Assembly: GCA_963809825.1 (NCBI GenBank)
Contig: CAWELJ010000014.1
Location: 62,001-126,000 of the forward strand
DNA length: 64,000 nt
DNA from: Bog-473 sp963809825
Lineage (GTDB): Bacteria; Actinomycetota; Acidimicrobiia; Acidimicrobiales; RAAP-2
Reading direction: 5' to 3'
Position numbers and translations under genes: made by a program. This document shows, piece after piece, positions 25,273 through 33,448 of this stretch. Below the pieces are notes generated by a model, which ran no database searches, was not told the DNA's origin, and worked only from the letters and a program-made list of their open reading frames with translations. The stretch's first letter is position 1. Every line of letters starts with the position of its first letter.

Positions 25273-26271
25273 TCACCAGGTGGTGACGGCGTAGGTGTCG
25301 GGCGCTCCCTTCAGGTGCGTCAGCAGCTCGCTCTCGTGCAGAAGCCCCGTCTGGGAGCCGACCTCCTGCACGACGCTCATGGCGTTCACCGGCGCCCAGA
25401 TCAGCGCCGTCTCGAGCGGGTGGCCCTTGACCAGTGCGGCAACGAGCGCGGAGGAGAACGCGTCCCCCGCACCGGTCCGTTCCTTCGGCGGGGAGGGATC
25501 CGGGAACGACGGGACGCGATAGCGCTTCGACCCGTCCGAGGCGTAGGCGCCGTCGGGCCCGTCGGTCACGACCACGATCCGTGGCCCGAGACGGTGCAGG
25601 GACTCGAGGATCTCGGACAGCTGGCCGTGATCCCCGCCCCCGATCTCGACCGCCTCTTCGCGGTTGCAGATCAGGAGGTCGGCTCTGCGGTACAAGCCCC
25701 GCATGGCTGCGACGCCCTGGGCGATCTGGAACGTCCCGGGTTGGAACGCGAAGGAGACGCCGGGTTCGGCGTCGAGCCAGGCCACGAGCCGGTCGTAGTA
25801 CTCGGCGGCGTCCGACCCGACCGAGCTCAGGTAGAGCCAGCGCGGCACTTCACGGGGGCTGAGGTGCGGCCAGTGGTAGTCGTACAGCTCGTGGCGCACC
25901 AGGATGGTGCGGTCCTGCCCGAACCAGAGGACGAAGTTCCGGTTGCTCGGCTGCGTGGGGTCGAACCGCACCAGGTGGGTGTCGATCCCCTCGTGCTCCA
26001 GCGCGGACTGCATGGTGCGGCCGATGTCATCGGTCCCAACATGGGCCGCGATCGCCGTCGTGAGACCCAGCCGGGAGAACCCGACCGCGGCATTGGCCGC
26101 GTTCCCGCCCGCCTCGACCGTCAGCGCGTACTCGAAAGGGACCTTGCCGCCGAAGGGCAGGTCCATCCAGTGCCCCCTGTCGTCCGCCCAGATCCGGATG
26201 TGCGCATCCGACAGCCTGATGAACACGTCGGTTGCGGTGTCGCCCACGCTCAGGACGTCATAGTGCGCCAT
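25273..26271 (-). CDS. PfkB-family carbohydrate kinase
   Basis: A 332-residue ribokinase-like protein. VEAGGNAANAAVGFSRLG (first PfkB signature, about residue 52) binds the sugar and RTGAGDAFSSALVAAL (about residue 266) carries the catalytic Asp of the GAGD anion hole. It lies directly upstream of the ROK kinase and sugar ABC genes on the same strand, so it probably phosphorylates the same imported sugar or a downstream product. The substrate within the PfkB family (ribose, fructose, adenosine and others) cannot be settled. A DosR-like box lies 63 bases upstream. Confidence 0.85.
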   Translation of the reverse strand: MAHYDVLSVGDTATDVFIRLSDAHIRIWADDRGHWMDLPFGGKVPFEYALTVEAGGNAANAAVGFSRLGLTTAIAAHVGTDDIGRTMQSALEHEGIDTHLVRFDPTQPSNRNFVLWFGQDRTILVRHELYDYHWPHLSPREVPRWLYLSSVGSDAAEYYDRLVAWLDAEPGVSFAFQPGTFQIAQGVAAMRGLYRRADLLICNREEAVEIGGGDHGQLSEILESLHRLGPRIVVVTDGPDGAYASDGSKRYRVPSFPDPSPPKERTGAGDAFSSALVAALVKGHPLETALIWAPVNAMSVVQEVGSQTGLLHESELLTHLKGAPDTYAVTTW

Positions 26272-26334
26272 GGGGATATGTCACCCCGGATCGGGCGGAT
26301 CCGACAGGGCATTAGGTCACGACGCCGAGGCCAC

Positions 26335-26350
26335 GGGACCAATTGCCCTA
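26335..26350 (-). promoter_or_regulatory. DosR-like box A upstream of the PfkB kinase
   Basis: GGGACCAATTGCCCTA matches the window consensus GGGACCTTTGGCCCTA at 13 of 16 positions and is partly palindromic. It lies 63 bases before the PfkB start and its last bases form the stop codon of the small HicA-like gene. Weaker than boxes B, E and G. Confidence 0.4.
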
Positions 26351-26626
26351 CGCCGGCATCTCCTCGGGCCCGTACCCCACCTTCTTCAGGAGCCGGCGCA
26401 GGTTGGCGAGTTGTTCGGTGTCTATGTCCTTGTGGCGCGGCTCGAAGGTCTCGGTCTCGCCGTCGATCGCGACCACGAGGTGGCCCTTGTTGGTCTCCTG
26501 CACGGTGCCCAGGGCATTTAGCAGCGAGACGATCGAATGCCACTCGATGTTGTGGCTCGTGGGGTGCCGGAAGATCTGGGACAGCGTGTCCCGCTGATGG
26601 CTGTTGACGTGCTCTGGGCTTCCCAC
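26348..26626 (-). CDS. HicA-like small protein
   Basis: A 92-residue protein. HNIEWHSIVSLLNALG, LVVAIDGETETFEPRHKDID and LANLRRLLKKVGYG follow the fold plan of HicA-type dsRNA-binding domains (helix, three strands, helix), a form common in actinobacteria without a HicB partner. Here too no antitoxin is adjacent, so a classical toxin role is unlikely. The GTG 26626 has GGGAGG eight bases before it, which decides the start over later codons. Function unknown. Confidence 0.6.
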   Translation of the reverse strand: MGSPEHVNSHQRDTLSQIFRHPTSHNIEWHSIVSLLNALGTVQETNKGHLVVAIDGETETFEPRHKDIDTEQLANLRRLLKKVGYGPEEMPA

Positions 26627-26761
26627 GTCCGGTCCTCCCGTCTCGTGCCCTGCCGACGGCCGACGCGACCGTCGTGGCACTGCCGAAGTCTGCGCGAACG
26701 GGCAGGGTATCGGAAGTGCCGAAGGACCTTTCTGCGAGTGCGCGGCGTGCTCATCCCGGCC

Positions 26762-26777
26762 CGGACCTTTGGCCCTA
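26762..26777 (+). promoter_or_regulatory. DosR-like box B upstream of the acidic protein
   Basis: CGGACCTTTGGCCCTA matches the window consensus at 15 of 16 positions, 78 bases before the ATG at 26856. It is one of the three best copies in the window. Confidence 0.6.
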
Positions 26778-26855
26778 GCGGCTGTGGGCAACGGGAATGG
26801 AGACTGGGGCCGGGTCCTTCGACCCCGGAGATGACCGCATCAGAGGAGGCTGCAC

Positions 26856-27212
26856 ATGAGCACCGGTGACGAGTGGTCCCCAGATGAGGCGCTCGGAACG
26901 GAGACCTTCCGCCAGGGCGATGCCGCCGAGGACGAGGGCGAGCGCACCAACCCGTCCTTTCTGGAGGACCTCGAACAGGATCCGTCGCTCGACCCTGCCC
27001 TGGTCGCCGACGAGCTGGAGCTCGAGGAGCTCGGGGCCCAGCTGGACGACCCCGAGCTGCTGGTCACCCTCGAGGGTGGCATCGATGACCCCGATGGTGC
27101 CGACCGCCCTCCCGCCCACCACCGCGAGGGCGAGGAGGGCTGGGACCTGAGCGCACCCCTCATTGCGGGCGGGGACGGCGATGGCGACGCGCTCGCCGGG
27201 GCCGGCGATTAG
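26856..27212 (+). CDS. Small highly acidic hypothetical protein
   Basis: A 118-residue protein with a very high share of Asp and Glu (for example FLEDLEQDPSLDPALVADEL) and almost no hydrophobic core, so probably disordered or a binding partner of a basic protein. No family was recognised with confidence. A good ribosome site GAGGAGG lies before ATG 26856. DosR-like box B is 78 bases upstream, which links it to the hypoxia-type regulon. The end overlaps the convergent CoA-transferase gene by four bases. Confidence 0.55.
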   Translation: MSTGDEWSPDEALGTETFRQGDAAEDEGERTNPSFLEDLEQDPSLDPALVADELELEELGAQLDDPELLVTLEGGIDDPDGADRPPAHHREGEEGWDLSAPLIAGGDGDGDALAGAGD

Positions 27213-28453
27213 TCCAGGACCTCCCGGGTCAGCCTGAGTCGACCGGCCGCGTCGGCGAGGTCCGCCCGGGCGCGGGGGTCGGCCACCTGCTCAATCAGCA
27301 GTTGCGCCTGCGCATGCTGCGATCGCCCGAACAGCTCGGCACACCCGTGCTCGCTGATCACGGCCGAGTGCTGGAAGGACGTGACGGGGTTGGTCAGTAC
27401 CGGCACGACCGCGGACGAGTCCGTCTTGTCGTGCCAGGCATGCAACGCCACGATCGCGTGGCCGCCGGCAGAGTGCAGCGCGCCCGACACGAAATCGGGT
27501 TGGCCGCCGAACCCGGAGTGGATCTGTTCGTCGATGAAGCTGGCATTGGCCTGGGCGAACAGGTCGACCTGCATGGCCGCGTTGACAGAGAGCATGTGCG
27601 GGTGCGCAGCGATGCGTGCCGGGTCGTTGACCATCTCGGTTCGCAGCATCTGCACCTGTTCGTTCCCATCCGCCCATCGGTACAGCTCGGGTGAGCCGAT
27701 CAGGAACGAGGTGTACACCGGCACCTCCGGATCGAGGGCGCCGGCACGATCGAGGTCCATGACCCCGTCGCTGATCATCTCGGACCAGACGCGGAGACCT
27801 TGCCGGCCCGACATCATGCGGGCCGCCACGGTGGGGATAAGTCCGATGCCCAACTGCAGTGTCGTGCCGTCGGACGCGAACGAGGCCACGCGCTCGCCGA
27901 TGGCAGCCGCCGCAGCCTCGGAGCCGTGCCCCGCGGGCGAGGTCAGGGGCTCGTCGATCTCGATCACACCGTCGATCCAGTCCAGGGGGATCTCCCCGGC
28001 GCCGAAGGTGTAGGGCATGTGCGGGTTCGCCTGCGCCAGGACCAGGCCGCCGCGGGCCCGGACCTGGTCGATGGCGGCGGGCAGCACGTTGACCTCAATC
28101 CCGAGGGAGACCCTGCCGTCCCGAGGGAGTGAGGTGTGGAGCAGCACGGCATCGGGTCGCCGGACCGTGTCGAAGAGGCGCGGGACGAGCGAGAGCCGCA
28201 TCGGGAGGTAGTCGAGCATCGGATCGTGGCGCATTCCCGGGCCGACGAACGGGGTCTCGCAGATGAAGGACGGGTGTTTCGAGAAGTCGTATTGGGCGTT
28301 GAGCTGGAACACGCGACAGGTCTCGAGTGCCTGGGTGAGACCCTCGATCAGCGTGAACGGCGTGGCGGAATTGCCCGAGATCACGATCCTGGGCTCGTGC
28401 GGGCCCAGTGCACGGATCCGTGCCACCACCTCCTCGAAGGAAAGCGTCCGCAT
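27209..28453 (-). CDS. Acetyl-CoA hydrolase/transferase family protein
   Basis: A 414-residue CoA-transferase of the acetyl-CoA hydrolase / 4-hydroxybutyrate CoA-transferase type. The C-terminal half carries the family pattern: ASFIDEQIHSGFGGQPDFV, GGHAIVALHAW and VISEHGCAELFGRS; the active-site Glu should lie in the earlier YTSFLIGSPELYRW region or in its SE motifs, which I cannot fix. It would exchange CoA between acyl groups or release acetate. ATG 28453 is chosen as MRTLSFEEV starts the fold. It is divergent from PEP synthase with a shared promoter holding box C. Confidence 0.82.
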   Translation of the reverse strand: MRTLSFEEVVARIRALGPHEPRIVISGNSATPFTLIEGLTQALETCRVFQLNAQYDFSKHPSFICETPFVGPGMRHDPMLDYLPMRLSLVPRLFDTVRRPDAVLLHTSLPRDGRVSLGIEVNVLPAAIDQVRARGGLVLAQANPHMPYTFGAGEIPLDWIDGVIEIDEPLTSPAGHGSEAAAAAIGERVASFASDGTTLQLGIGLIPTVAARMMSGRQGLRVWSEMISDGVMDLDRAGALDPEVPVYTSFLIGSPELYRWADGNEQVQMLRTEMVNDPARIAAHPHMLSVNAAMQVDLFAQANASFIDEQIHSGFGGQPDFVSGALHSAGGHAIVALHAWHDKTDSSAVVPVLTNPVTSFQHSAVISEHGCAELFGRSQHAQAQLLIEQVADPRARADLADAAGRLRLTREVLD

Positions 28454-28489
28454 GGGACTCAGTGTCACAGAGGCCCACGGCGGCAAACA

Positions 28490-28505
28490 GGGACATTGGA
28501 CCCTA
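28490..28505 (+). promoter_or_regulatory. DosR-like box C between CoA-transferase and PEP synthase
   Basis: GGGACATTGGACCCTA matches the window consensus at 13 of 16 positions. It lies 36 bases from the CoA-transferase start and 71 from the PEP synthase start, so one box could serve both divergent genes. Confidence 0.55.
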
Positions 28506-28524
28506 TCGGCCAGTGCTCTCATCA

Positions 28525-28540
28525 GGGACGATCGGTGCAG
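28525..28540 (+). promoter_or_regulatory. Possible second, weak DosR-like box D
   Basis: GGGACGATCGGTGCAG, exactly 35 bases downstream of box C, keeps only the GGGAC half well (9 of 16). The same 35-base offset recurs at boxes G and H before GAPDH. Confidence 0.3.
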
Positions 28541-28576
28541 GTGGCGTGTACAAGCGCCGTCGTGGAGGTAGGGGTC

Positions 28577-30892
28577 GTGCAGGAGATTCGATGGTTCGAA
28601 GAGATCCGGCTCACGGATACGGATTCGGTGGGCGGCAAGGGCGCCAACCTCGGCGAGCTGACGGCGGGCGGTCTACCCGTGCCACCCGGGTTCGTCATCA
28701 CCGGGGAGGCCTACCTCGATGCCATCGGCCGGGCGGGCATCCGGGAGCGGCTGGTCGCCATCCTCGCCGAGGCCCGCACCGCCTCCCAGGACGACCTCGA
28801 CCGCCTGGCTGCCGAGGCCCGCGACCTCGTGCACGCCGTTCCCATCCCCAAGGACCTCGCTGACGGCATCGTGAAGGCGTACCGCAAGCTCGGCAAGAAC
28901 GTCCGTGTTGCCGTGCGCTCGTCGGGTATCGGCGAGGACGCCGAAGGCACCTCGTTCGCAGGCATGAACGAGACGTTCACCAACGTCGCGGGCGAGGAGC
29001 ACGTCCTGCGCCGCGTCGTGGACTGCTGGGCCTCGCTGTGGAAGGCCCGCTCCATCTTCTACCGCGGGGACAAGGACCTGACCGCGGAGCCGTCCATCGC
29101 CGTGGTGGTACAGGAGATGATCCCCTCAGTGCGCTCGGGTGTGATGTTCACGATCGATCCTTCGACCGGCGAGACGGATCACATCGTGATCGAGGCCGCG
29201 TTCGGCCAGGGCGAGGTGGTGGTGAGCGGACAGGTCGAGCCCGACACCTACGTGGTGTCGAAGGAGGGGCCTCGCCTCCTGCACGCCCGCGTGGGAACCC
29301 AGTTCTTCGAGATCGTGCGTGGGCCCGATGGCGAGGACCAGCGGGTCGATCTCGACGCCGCCGAGGGCGGCCGCAGGGTGCTCTCGGACCAGGAGGTCAT
29401 CGAGGTTGCGCGCATCGGCCTGGCCACCGAGGCGCACTACGGCTCGCCGCAGGACACGGAGTGGGCCATGGCCGGAGGCAAGACCTACCTGGTGCAGTCA
29501 CGGCCCGTGACCGCCGTGGGCGGCCTCGCCGCTCCGGCCATCACGGCTGAAACGGGCACCCTCCTCGTGCAAGGGCTGGCGGCCTCGGCGGGCCGGGCCT
29601 CGGGGGTCGTGCGCGTGCTGCAGACTCCCGATCAGGGCGAGCGCCTGCAGGCCGGAGAGGTCCTGGTCGCACCCATGACGAGCCCCGATTGGGTGCCGAC
29701 CATGCGCCGCGCCGCCGCCATCGTGACCGACGGGGGCGGCATGACGTGCCATGCCGCCATCGTCTCGCGTGAGCTGGGTGTGCCCGCAGTCGTCGGTGCC
29801 CGCACCGCCACGACCGTGCTGCGCGACGGCGAGCTCGTCACGGTCGATGGCGCCCAGGGCACTGTGACCGAGGGCGCAGCCCCGGCCGTGGTCGTCCCGG
29901 CTGTGGCCGCACCGGCGCCGGCCGGGTCGAGCGGCCCGGGAGCGCTCGCCACGAAGATCTACGCCAACATCGCCTTCGCCGATCACGCCGAGGAGGTGGC
30001 CGCGCTCCCGGTCGACGGCGTTGGTCTGCTGCGCGCCGAGTTCATGGTGACCGATGCGCTGAAGGGGGTGCACCCACGCAAGCTGCTGGAGCGGGGTGAA
30101 GAGCAGACCTTCGTGGACAGCATGGCCAAGTCGCTGCTGCGGATCACCAGGGCCTTCGAGCCGCGGCCCGTCGTGTACCGCAGCATCGACTTCCGCTCCA
30201 ACGAATTCTCCAACCTCGAGGGGGGCGACCAGTTCGAGCCGCATGAGGAGAACCCCATGATCGGCTATCGGGGCTGCTACCGCTATGTCCGCGAGCCTGA
30301 CCTCTTCCGGCTCGAGCTCGACGTCCTGGCCCGGGTGCTCCAGGAGACGCCGAACATCGTGCTGATGATCCCCTTCGTGCGCACGGCCTGGGAGCTCGAG
30401 GCGTGTCTCGAAGTGGTCGACACCAGCCCCGTCGCGGGTGCCCTCCCGGTGTGGGTGATGGCCGAGGTGCCGTCCGTGGCCTACTGGATCCCCACCTACG
30501 CCACCATGGGGATCCAGGGCGTCTCCATCGGGAGCAACGACCTGACCCAGCTCATGCTCGGGGTCGATCGCGACTCCCAGGTCTGCGCCGACGTGTTCGA
30601 CGAGGCCGACCCCGCCGTACTCGATGCGATCGGGCGCATCATCGGCGGCTGCCAGGCTTCGGGGATCACCTCGTCGCTGTGCGGCCAGGCGCCGTCCAAC
30701 CGGCCGGCCTTCGCAGAGCACCTCGTCCGCCAGGGGATCACGTCGATCTCGGTGAACCCGGACGCAGTCGAAGCGGTGCGCAAGACGGTGGCGGCCGCCG
30801 AGTGGCGCATGCTGCTCGAAGCCGCGGTGCCCGGCCGTCCCGAGATGTCGGGCGGCGTGGCGCCGCGCCACCCGCTCCGCCCCCGGCGCTAG
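28577..30892 (+). CDS. ppsA: Phosphoenolpyruvate synthase (pyruvate, water dikinase)
   Basis: A 771-residue enzyme with the three expected domains: N-terminal ATP-grasp (GGKGANLGELTAGGLPVPPG near residue 20, AVRSSGIGEDAEGTSFAG near residue 112), central swivelling domain with the phospho-His in GGGMTCHAAIVSRE (about residue 388), and C-terminal PEP barrel ending SSLCGQAPSN with the catalytic Cys. It converts pyruvate and ATP to PEP, AMP and phosphate. GTG 28577 is chosen from GGAGG eight bases before it. Together with PFOR it would allow carbon to pass between acetyl-CoA, pyruvate and PEP under low oxygen. Confidence 0.92.
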   Translation: MQEIRWFEEIRLTDTDSVGGKGANLGELTAGGLPVPPGFVITGEAYLDAIGRAGIRERLVAILAEARTASQDDLDRLAAEARDLVHAVPIPKDLADGIVKAYRKLGKNVRVAVRSSGIGEDAEGTSFAGMNETFTNVAGEEHVLRRVVDCWASLWKARSIFYRGDKDLTAEPSIAVVVQEMIPSVRSGVMFTIDPSTGETDHIVIEAAFGQGEVVVSGQVEPDTYVVSKEGPRLLHARVGTQFFEIVRGPDGEDQRVDLDAAEGGRRVLSDQEVIEVARIGLATEAHYGSPQDTEWAMAGGKTYLVQSRPVTAVGGLAAPAITAETGTLLVQGLAASAGRASGVVRVLQTPDQGERLQAGEVLVAPMTSPDWVPTMRRAAAIVTDGGGMTCHAAIVSRELGVPAVVGARTATTVLRDGELVTVDGAQGTVTEGAAPAVVVPAVAAPAPAGSSGPGALATKIYANIAFADHAEEVAALPVDGVGLLRAEFMVTDALKGVHPRKLLERGEEQTFVDSMAKSLLRITRAFEPRPVVYRSIDFRSNEFSNLEGGDQFEPHEENPMIGYRGCYRYVREPDLFRLELDVLARVLQETPNIVLMIPFVRTAWELEACLEVVDTSPVAGALPVWVMAEVPSVAYWIPTYATMGIQGVSIGSNDLTQLMLGVDRDSQVCADVFDEADPAVLDAIGRIIGGCQASGITSSLCGQAPSNRPAFAEHLVRQGITSISVNPDAVEAVRKTVAAAEWRMLLEAAVPGRPEMSGGVAPRHPLRPRR

Positions 30893-30991
30893 GGGAGCGC
30901 CCCGGCTCTCGGGTAGGAGAGGCCAGCCGTTGGGTGACGGCGGTCCCGGTCCCAGCGGACCGCTCCGCGGACCGGGCAGACTGGTGCCCCT

Positions 30992-31768
30992 GTGGGTGAC
31001 GCGGCCACGTTCCGACTCGACGGCCATGTGGCCACGATCACCTACAACCGGCCCGACGCGCTCAACGCCGTCAATGCCGAGATGCGACGCGACCTCAACG
31101 ATGCCTTCTCGCGGTTTCGTGACGACGAGGAGGCCTGGGTGGCCATCGTCACCGGAGCCGGGCGGTCCTTCTGCGCCGGTGCGGACCTGCGCGACGGCAC
31201 CGGCTCCACCGGGGAGTTCGCCGGCACGTTCTGGGAGAAGCCGACACTGAATTCCTTCGAGAGTGGGTGGGAGATCTTCAAGCCCGTCATCGCCGCCGTG
31301 AACGGGTACTGCCTCGGGTACGGGCTCACGCTGGCCAGCTGGTGCGATTTCGTCCTGGCGAGCGACCGAGCCGAGTTCGGTCTCCCCGAAGTCAATCTCG
31401 GCGTGCCGGCGATCGTGGCGTCCATTCGCCTGCCGCAGCGGGTCAACTGGGCCGACGCCATGGAGCTGCTGCTCACGGGCGAGCGCATCGGAGCCGAACG
31501 AGCCCTCGCCATGGGTCTCGTCTGGCGGGTCGTCCCCCACGACACCCTGCTCGACGAGGCGAACGCCCTGGCCGCACGCCTCCTCAAGGGCGCGCCGCTG
31601 GCGCAGCGGGCGATGAAGGAGATGGCGATGCGCACGCGCCACATGGCGACCTTGGAGGCCATCCGCTTCGGCGAGACCATGCGGCACGTCGCCGGCGGGA
31701 CCCGGGACGCGGCGGAAGGTCGCCAGGCGGGGGCGGAGCAACGACCGCCGCGTTGGTCCGGACGATGA
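30992..31768 (+). CDS. Enoyl-CoA hydratase/isomerase family protein
   Basis: A 258-residue crotonase-fold protein: ALNAVNAEMRRDL near residue 25, GAGRSFCAGADLRDG at about residue 60 forming the oxyanion hole, VNGYCLGYGLTLASWCDF, and a Glu in AEFGLPEVNLG near residue 130. Typical members hydrate or isomerise enoyl-CoA. The ending EGRQAGAEQRPPRWSGR is the common acyl-CoA hydratase tail. GTG 30992 begins the fold exactly, though the ribosome site is poor. It follows PEP synthase after a 99-base gap that shows no clear promoter. Confidence 0.86.
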   Translation: MGDAATFRLDGHVATITYNRPDALNAVNAEMRRDLNDAFSRFRDDEEAWVAIVTGAGRSFCAGADLRDGTGSTGEFAGTFWEKPTLNSFESGWEIFKPVIAAVNGYCLGYGLTLASWCDFVLASDRAEFGLPEVNLGVPAIVASIRLPQRVNWADAMELLLTGERIGAERALAMGLVWRVVPHDTLLDEANALAARLLKGAPLAQRAMKEMAMRTRHMATLEAIRFGETMRHVAGGTRDAAEGRQAGAEQRPPRWSGR

Positions 31769-31776
31769 GGCAGTCC

Positions 31777-33336
31777 TCAGTTCGTCGCTGAGGACTGGTT
31801 CAGGGCAGCCACCATGAGCTGCGTGGCCTGGGCGATGTGGGACTGACACTGGTACTGGGCGGCGAGCAGCACCATCAGGTGGGAATCGAAGGCGTCGAGG
31901 TTCCGCTCGTTGAGCATGGAGAGGATGGCCCCGGCCTTCTTGTCCTTGCCCAGGGCGGTGCAGACGAGCCTGGCGTCGGCGATCAGACCGGCATCGCTCT
32001 TCGCAGAGAGGGACCCGCCCACTTTGCGCATCAACACCAGGTAGGCCGCCCGGGGGTCCTTGGGCAGCGACTGGTCGCCGTAGTAGACGACCGCCTCGGC
32101 CAGGGCGGCCGCCGGCGCCGCGGCCGCCAGGCGGGGCACCTGACCGGTGGGGAAGGCGAGCAGGCTGAGATAGAGCCCACGTTCCGCATTGTCACCGCTC
32201 TGCCCCGGGGAGAGACTGTGGCGCACCATCCAGACCAGGGGGCCGGTCTCGTAGAACTCCTGGCCGCCCGGGCCCTGGTTGGCCAGGCCGTCCTCCTTGG
32301 AGCTGATCCAGGCGTGGTCGAGAGGTTTGGTGCACGGGCCGGTCACCGAGGCACACCGGGCGAGCCCGATGCCGTACCGGCTGTTGCCCCAGGTGTTGGC
32401 GGAGTAGAAGAGCCAGAACTCGTTCTGATCCTGAATCATGGAGGGGCCCTCGACCAGCCCACCCTCCCACGACTGGGTCGCCCCGATCAGCGGATGGGCC
32501 GGCCCGACCGTCGAGAGGCCGTCGGGAGCAAGCTGCTGGGAGTAGATGACGGTCGGCTTGTCGCAGCAGTCACCGTCGCTCTTCCACAGCAGGTACGGCG
32601 TCCCGTTGGACGAGACGAACACGCTGGGGTCGATGGCCCCGCCCTCGTCGAGCGGGCAGATGAACGCCGAGCCCGAGGTGTCGCTGAAAGGCCCCGCCGG
32701 GTTGGTCGACGTTGCCCGGGAGATGCACGCGGCACTGGTCTCCCCCCGGGTGGTACGGACACACCCGGCCACGGGCGGGGAGGCCAGGCAGCCCAGGGGG
32801 ACGACTGCCGGTGTCGAGTAGTACATGACATAGGTCCCGTCGGGTCGCGCCCAGACGGCCGGACCCCACTGGAAGGCGGGAACGGTCCAGTGCGGCACGG
32901 TCGGCAGCGCATCCCCGAGGAACTGCCCGGCGAACCCCTTGTTCCGAGCGAGCCCGATCACGGGCACGTTCGCCCCGGAGTGGTATTGGGAGGGGCCGCT
33001 GCTCGAGGCGTAGATGTAGAGCACGTTCGGAGTGCGCAGTCCGAACGGGTCAGCGAAGTTGCCGTCGTAGATGGGCTGATCGTGGAGGAGACCCGAGAGC
33101 ACGTTGAGCTGCAGGCCGTTCTCCATCGAGGGATGGGCGCCGATCGGACCAGAGGTGAGCGCCGACCCCGGTGGCGGGTCGATCTGGCCGGCCCGGACCG
33201 GGCTCTGCGGAATGGTCGGGCGCGTCCCCGTGGTCGTGGTGACCGACGTCGTGGCGGTCCCCCCGCACGACGCCAGGATGCAGGCGGCCAGTGCGCACCC
33301 CGCGATCACGGCCGCCCAGGCGGAGCGTGTCCTCAC
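31777..33336 (-). CDS. GH43-like beta-propeller lipoprotein with C-terminal helical domain
   Basis: A 519-residue predicted lipoprotein: signal segment AAVIAGCALAACILASCGG with the lipobox LASC (Cys 24). A five-bladed GH43-type propeller follows: the first Asp in ADPFGLRTPN, second Asp in GGAIDPSVFV and general-acid Glu in GLVEGPSMIQ. These positions fit arabinan- or xylan-acting enzymes. Residues about 405-519 form a separate helical region with two Cys (LVCTALGKDK and QYQCQSH), resembling the small DUF732-like domains of mycobacterial exported proteins. The combination is unusual. Activity is inferred from the fold only. Confidence 0.72.
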   Translation of the reverse strand: MRTRSAWAAVIAGCALAACILASCGGTATTSVTTTTGTRPTIPQSPVRAGQIDPPPGSALTSGPIGAHPSMENGLQLNVLSGLLHDQPIYDGNFADPFGLRTPNVLYIYASSSGPSQYHSGANVPVIGLARNKGFAGQFLGDALPTVPHWTVPAFQWGPAVWARPDGTYVMYYSTPAVVPLGCLASPPVAGCVRTTRGETSAACISRATSTNPAGPFSDTSGSAFICPLDEGGAIDPSVFVSSNGTPYLLWKSDGDCCDKPTVIYSQQLAPDGLSTVGPAHPLIGATQSWEGGLVEGPSMIQDQNEFWLFYSANTWGNSRYGIGLARCASVTGPCTKPLDHAWISSKEDGLANQGPGGQEFYETGPLVWMVRHSLSPGQSGDNAERGLYLSLLAFPTGQVPRLAAAAPAAALAEAVVYYGDQSLPKDPRAAYLVLMRKVGGSLSAKSDAGLIADARLVCTALGKDKKAGAILSMLNERNLDAFDSHLMVLLAAQYQCQSHIAQATQLMVAALNQSSATN

Positions 33337-33448
33337 CGGCCAGCGCTCCCCACGCCCACAGCATGGAGTCCCGACGACGTGTCGTCAATGGCCCTTGCCC
33401 GGGACCGGGAGTCCTCCGCTGCGGGATCGCGATCGCGAAGGCCCGCGC

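Noticed and set aside
26348..26626. A HicAB toxin-antitoxin pair
   Set aside because: No HicB-like gene is next to it; the upstream acidic protein is divergent and has no HicB pattern.
29498..31849. A 783-residue minus-strand reading frame over PEP synthase and the enoyl-CoA hydratase
   Set aside because: It is fully antisense to two recognised enzymes and has no motif.
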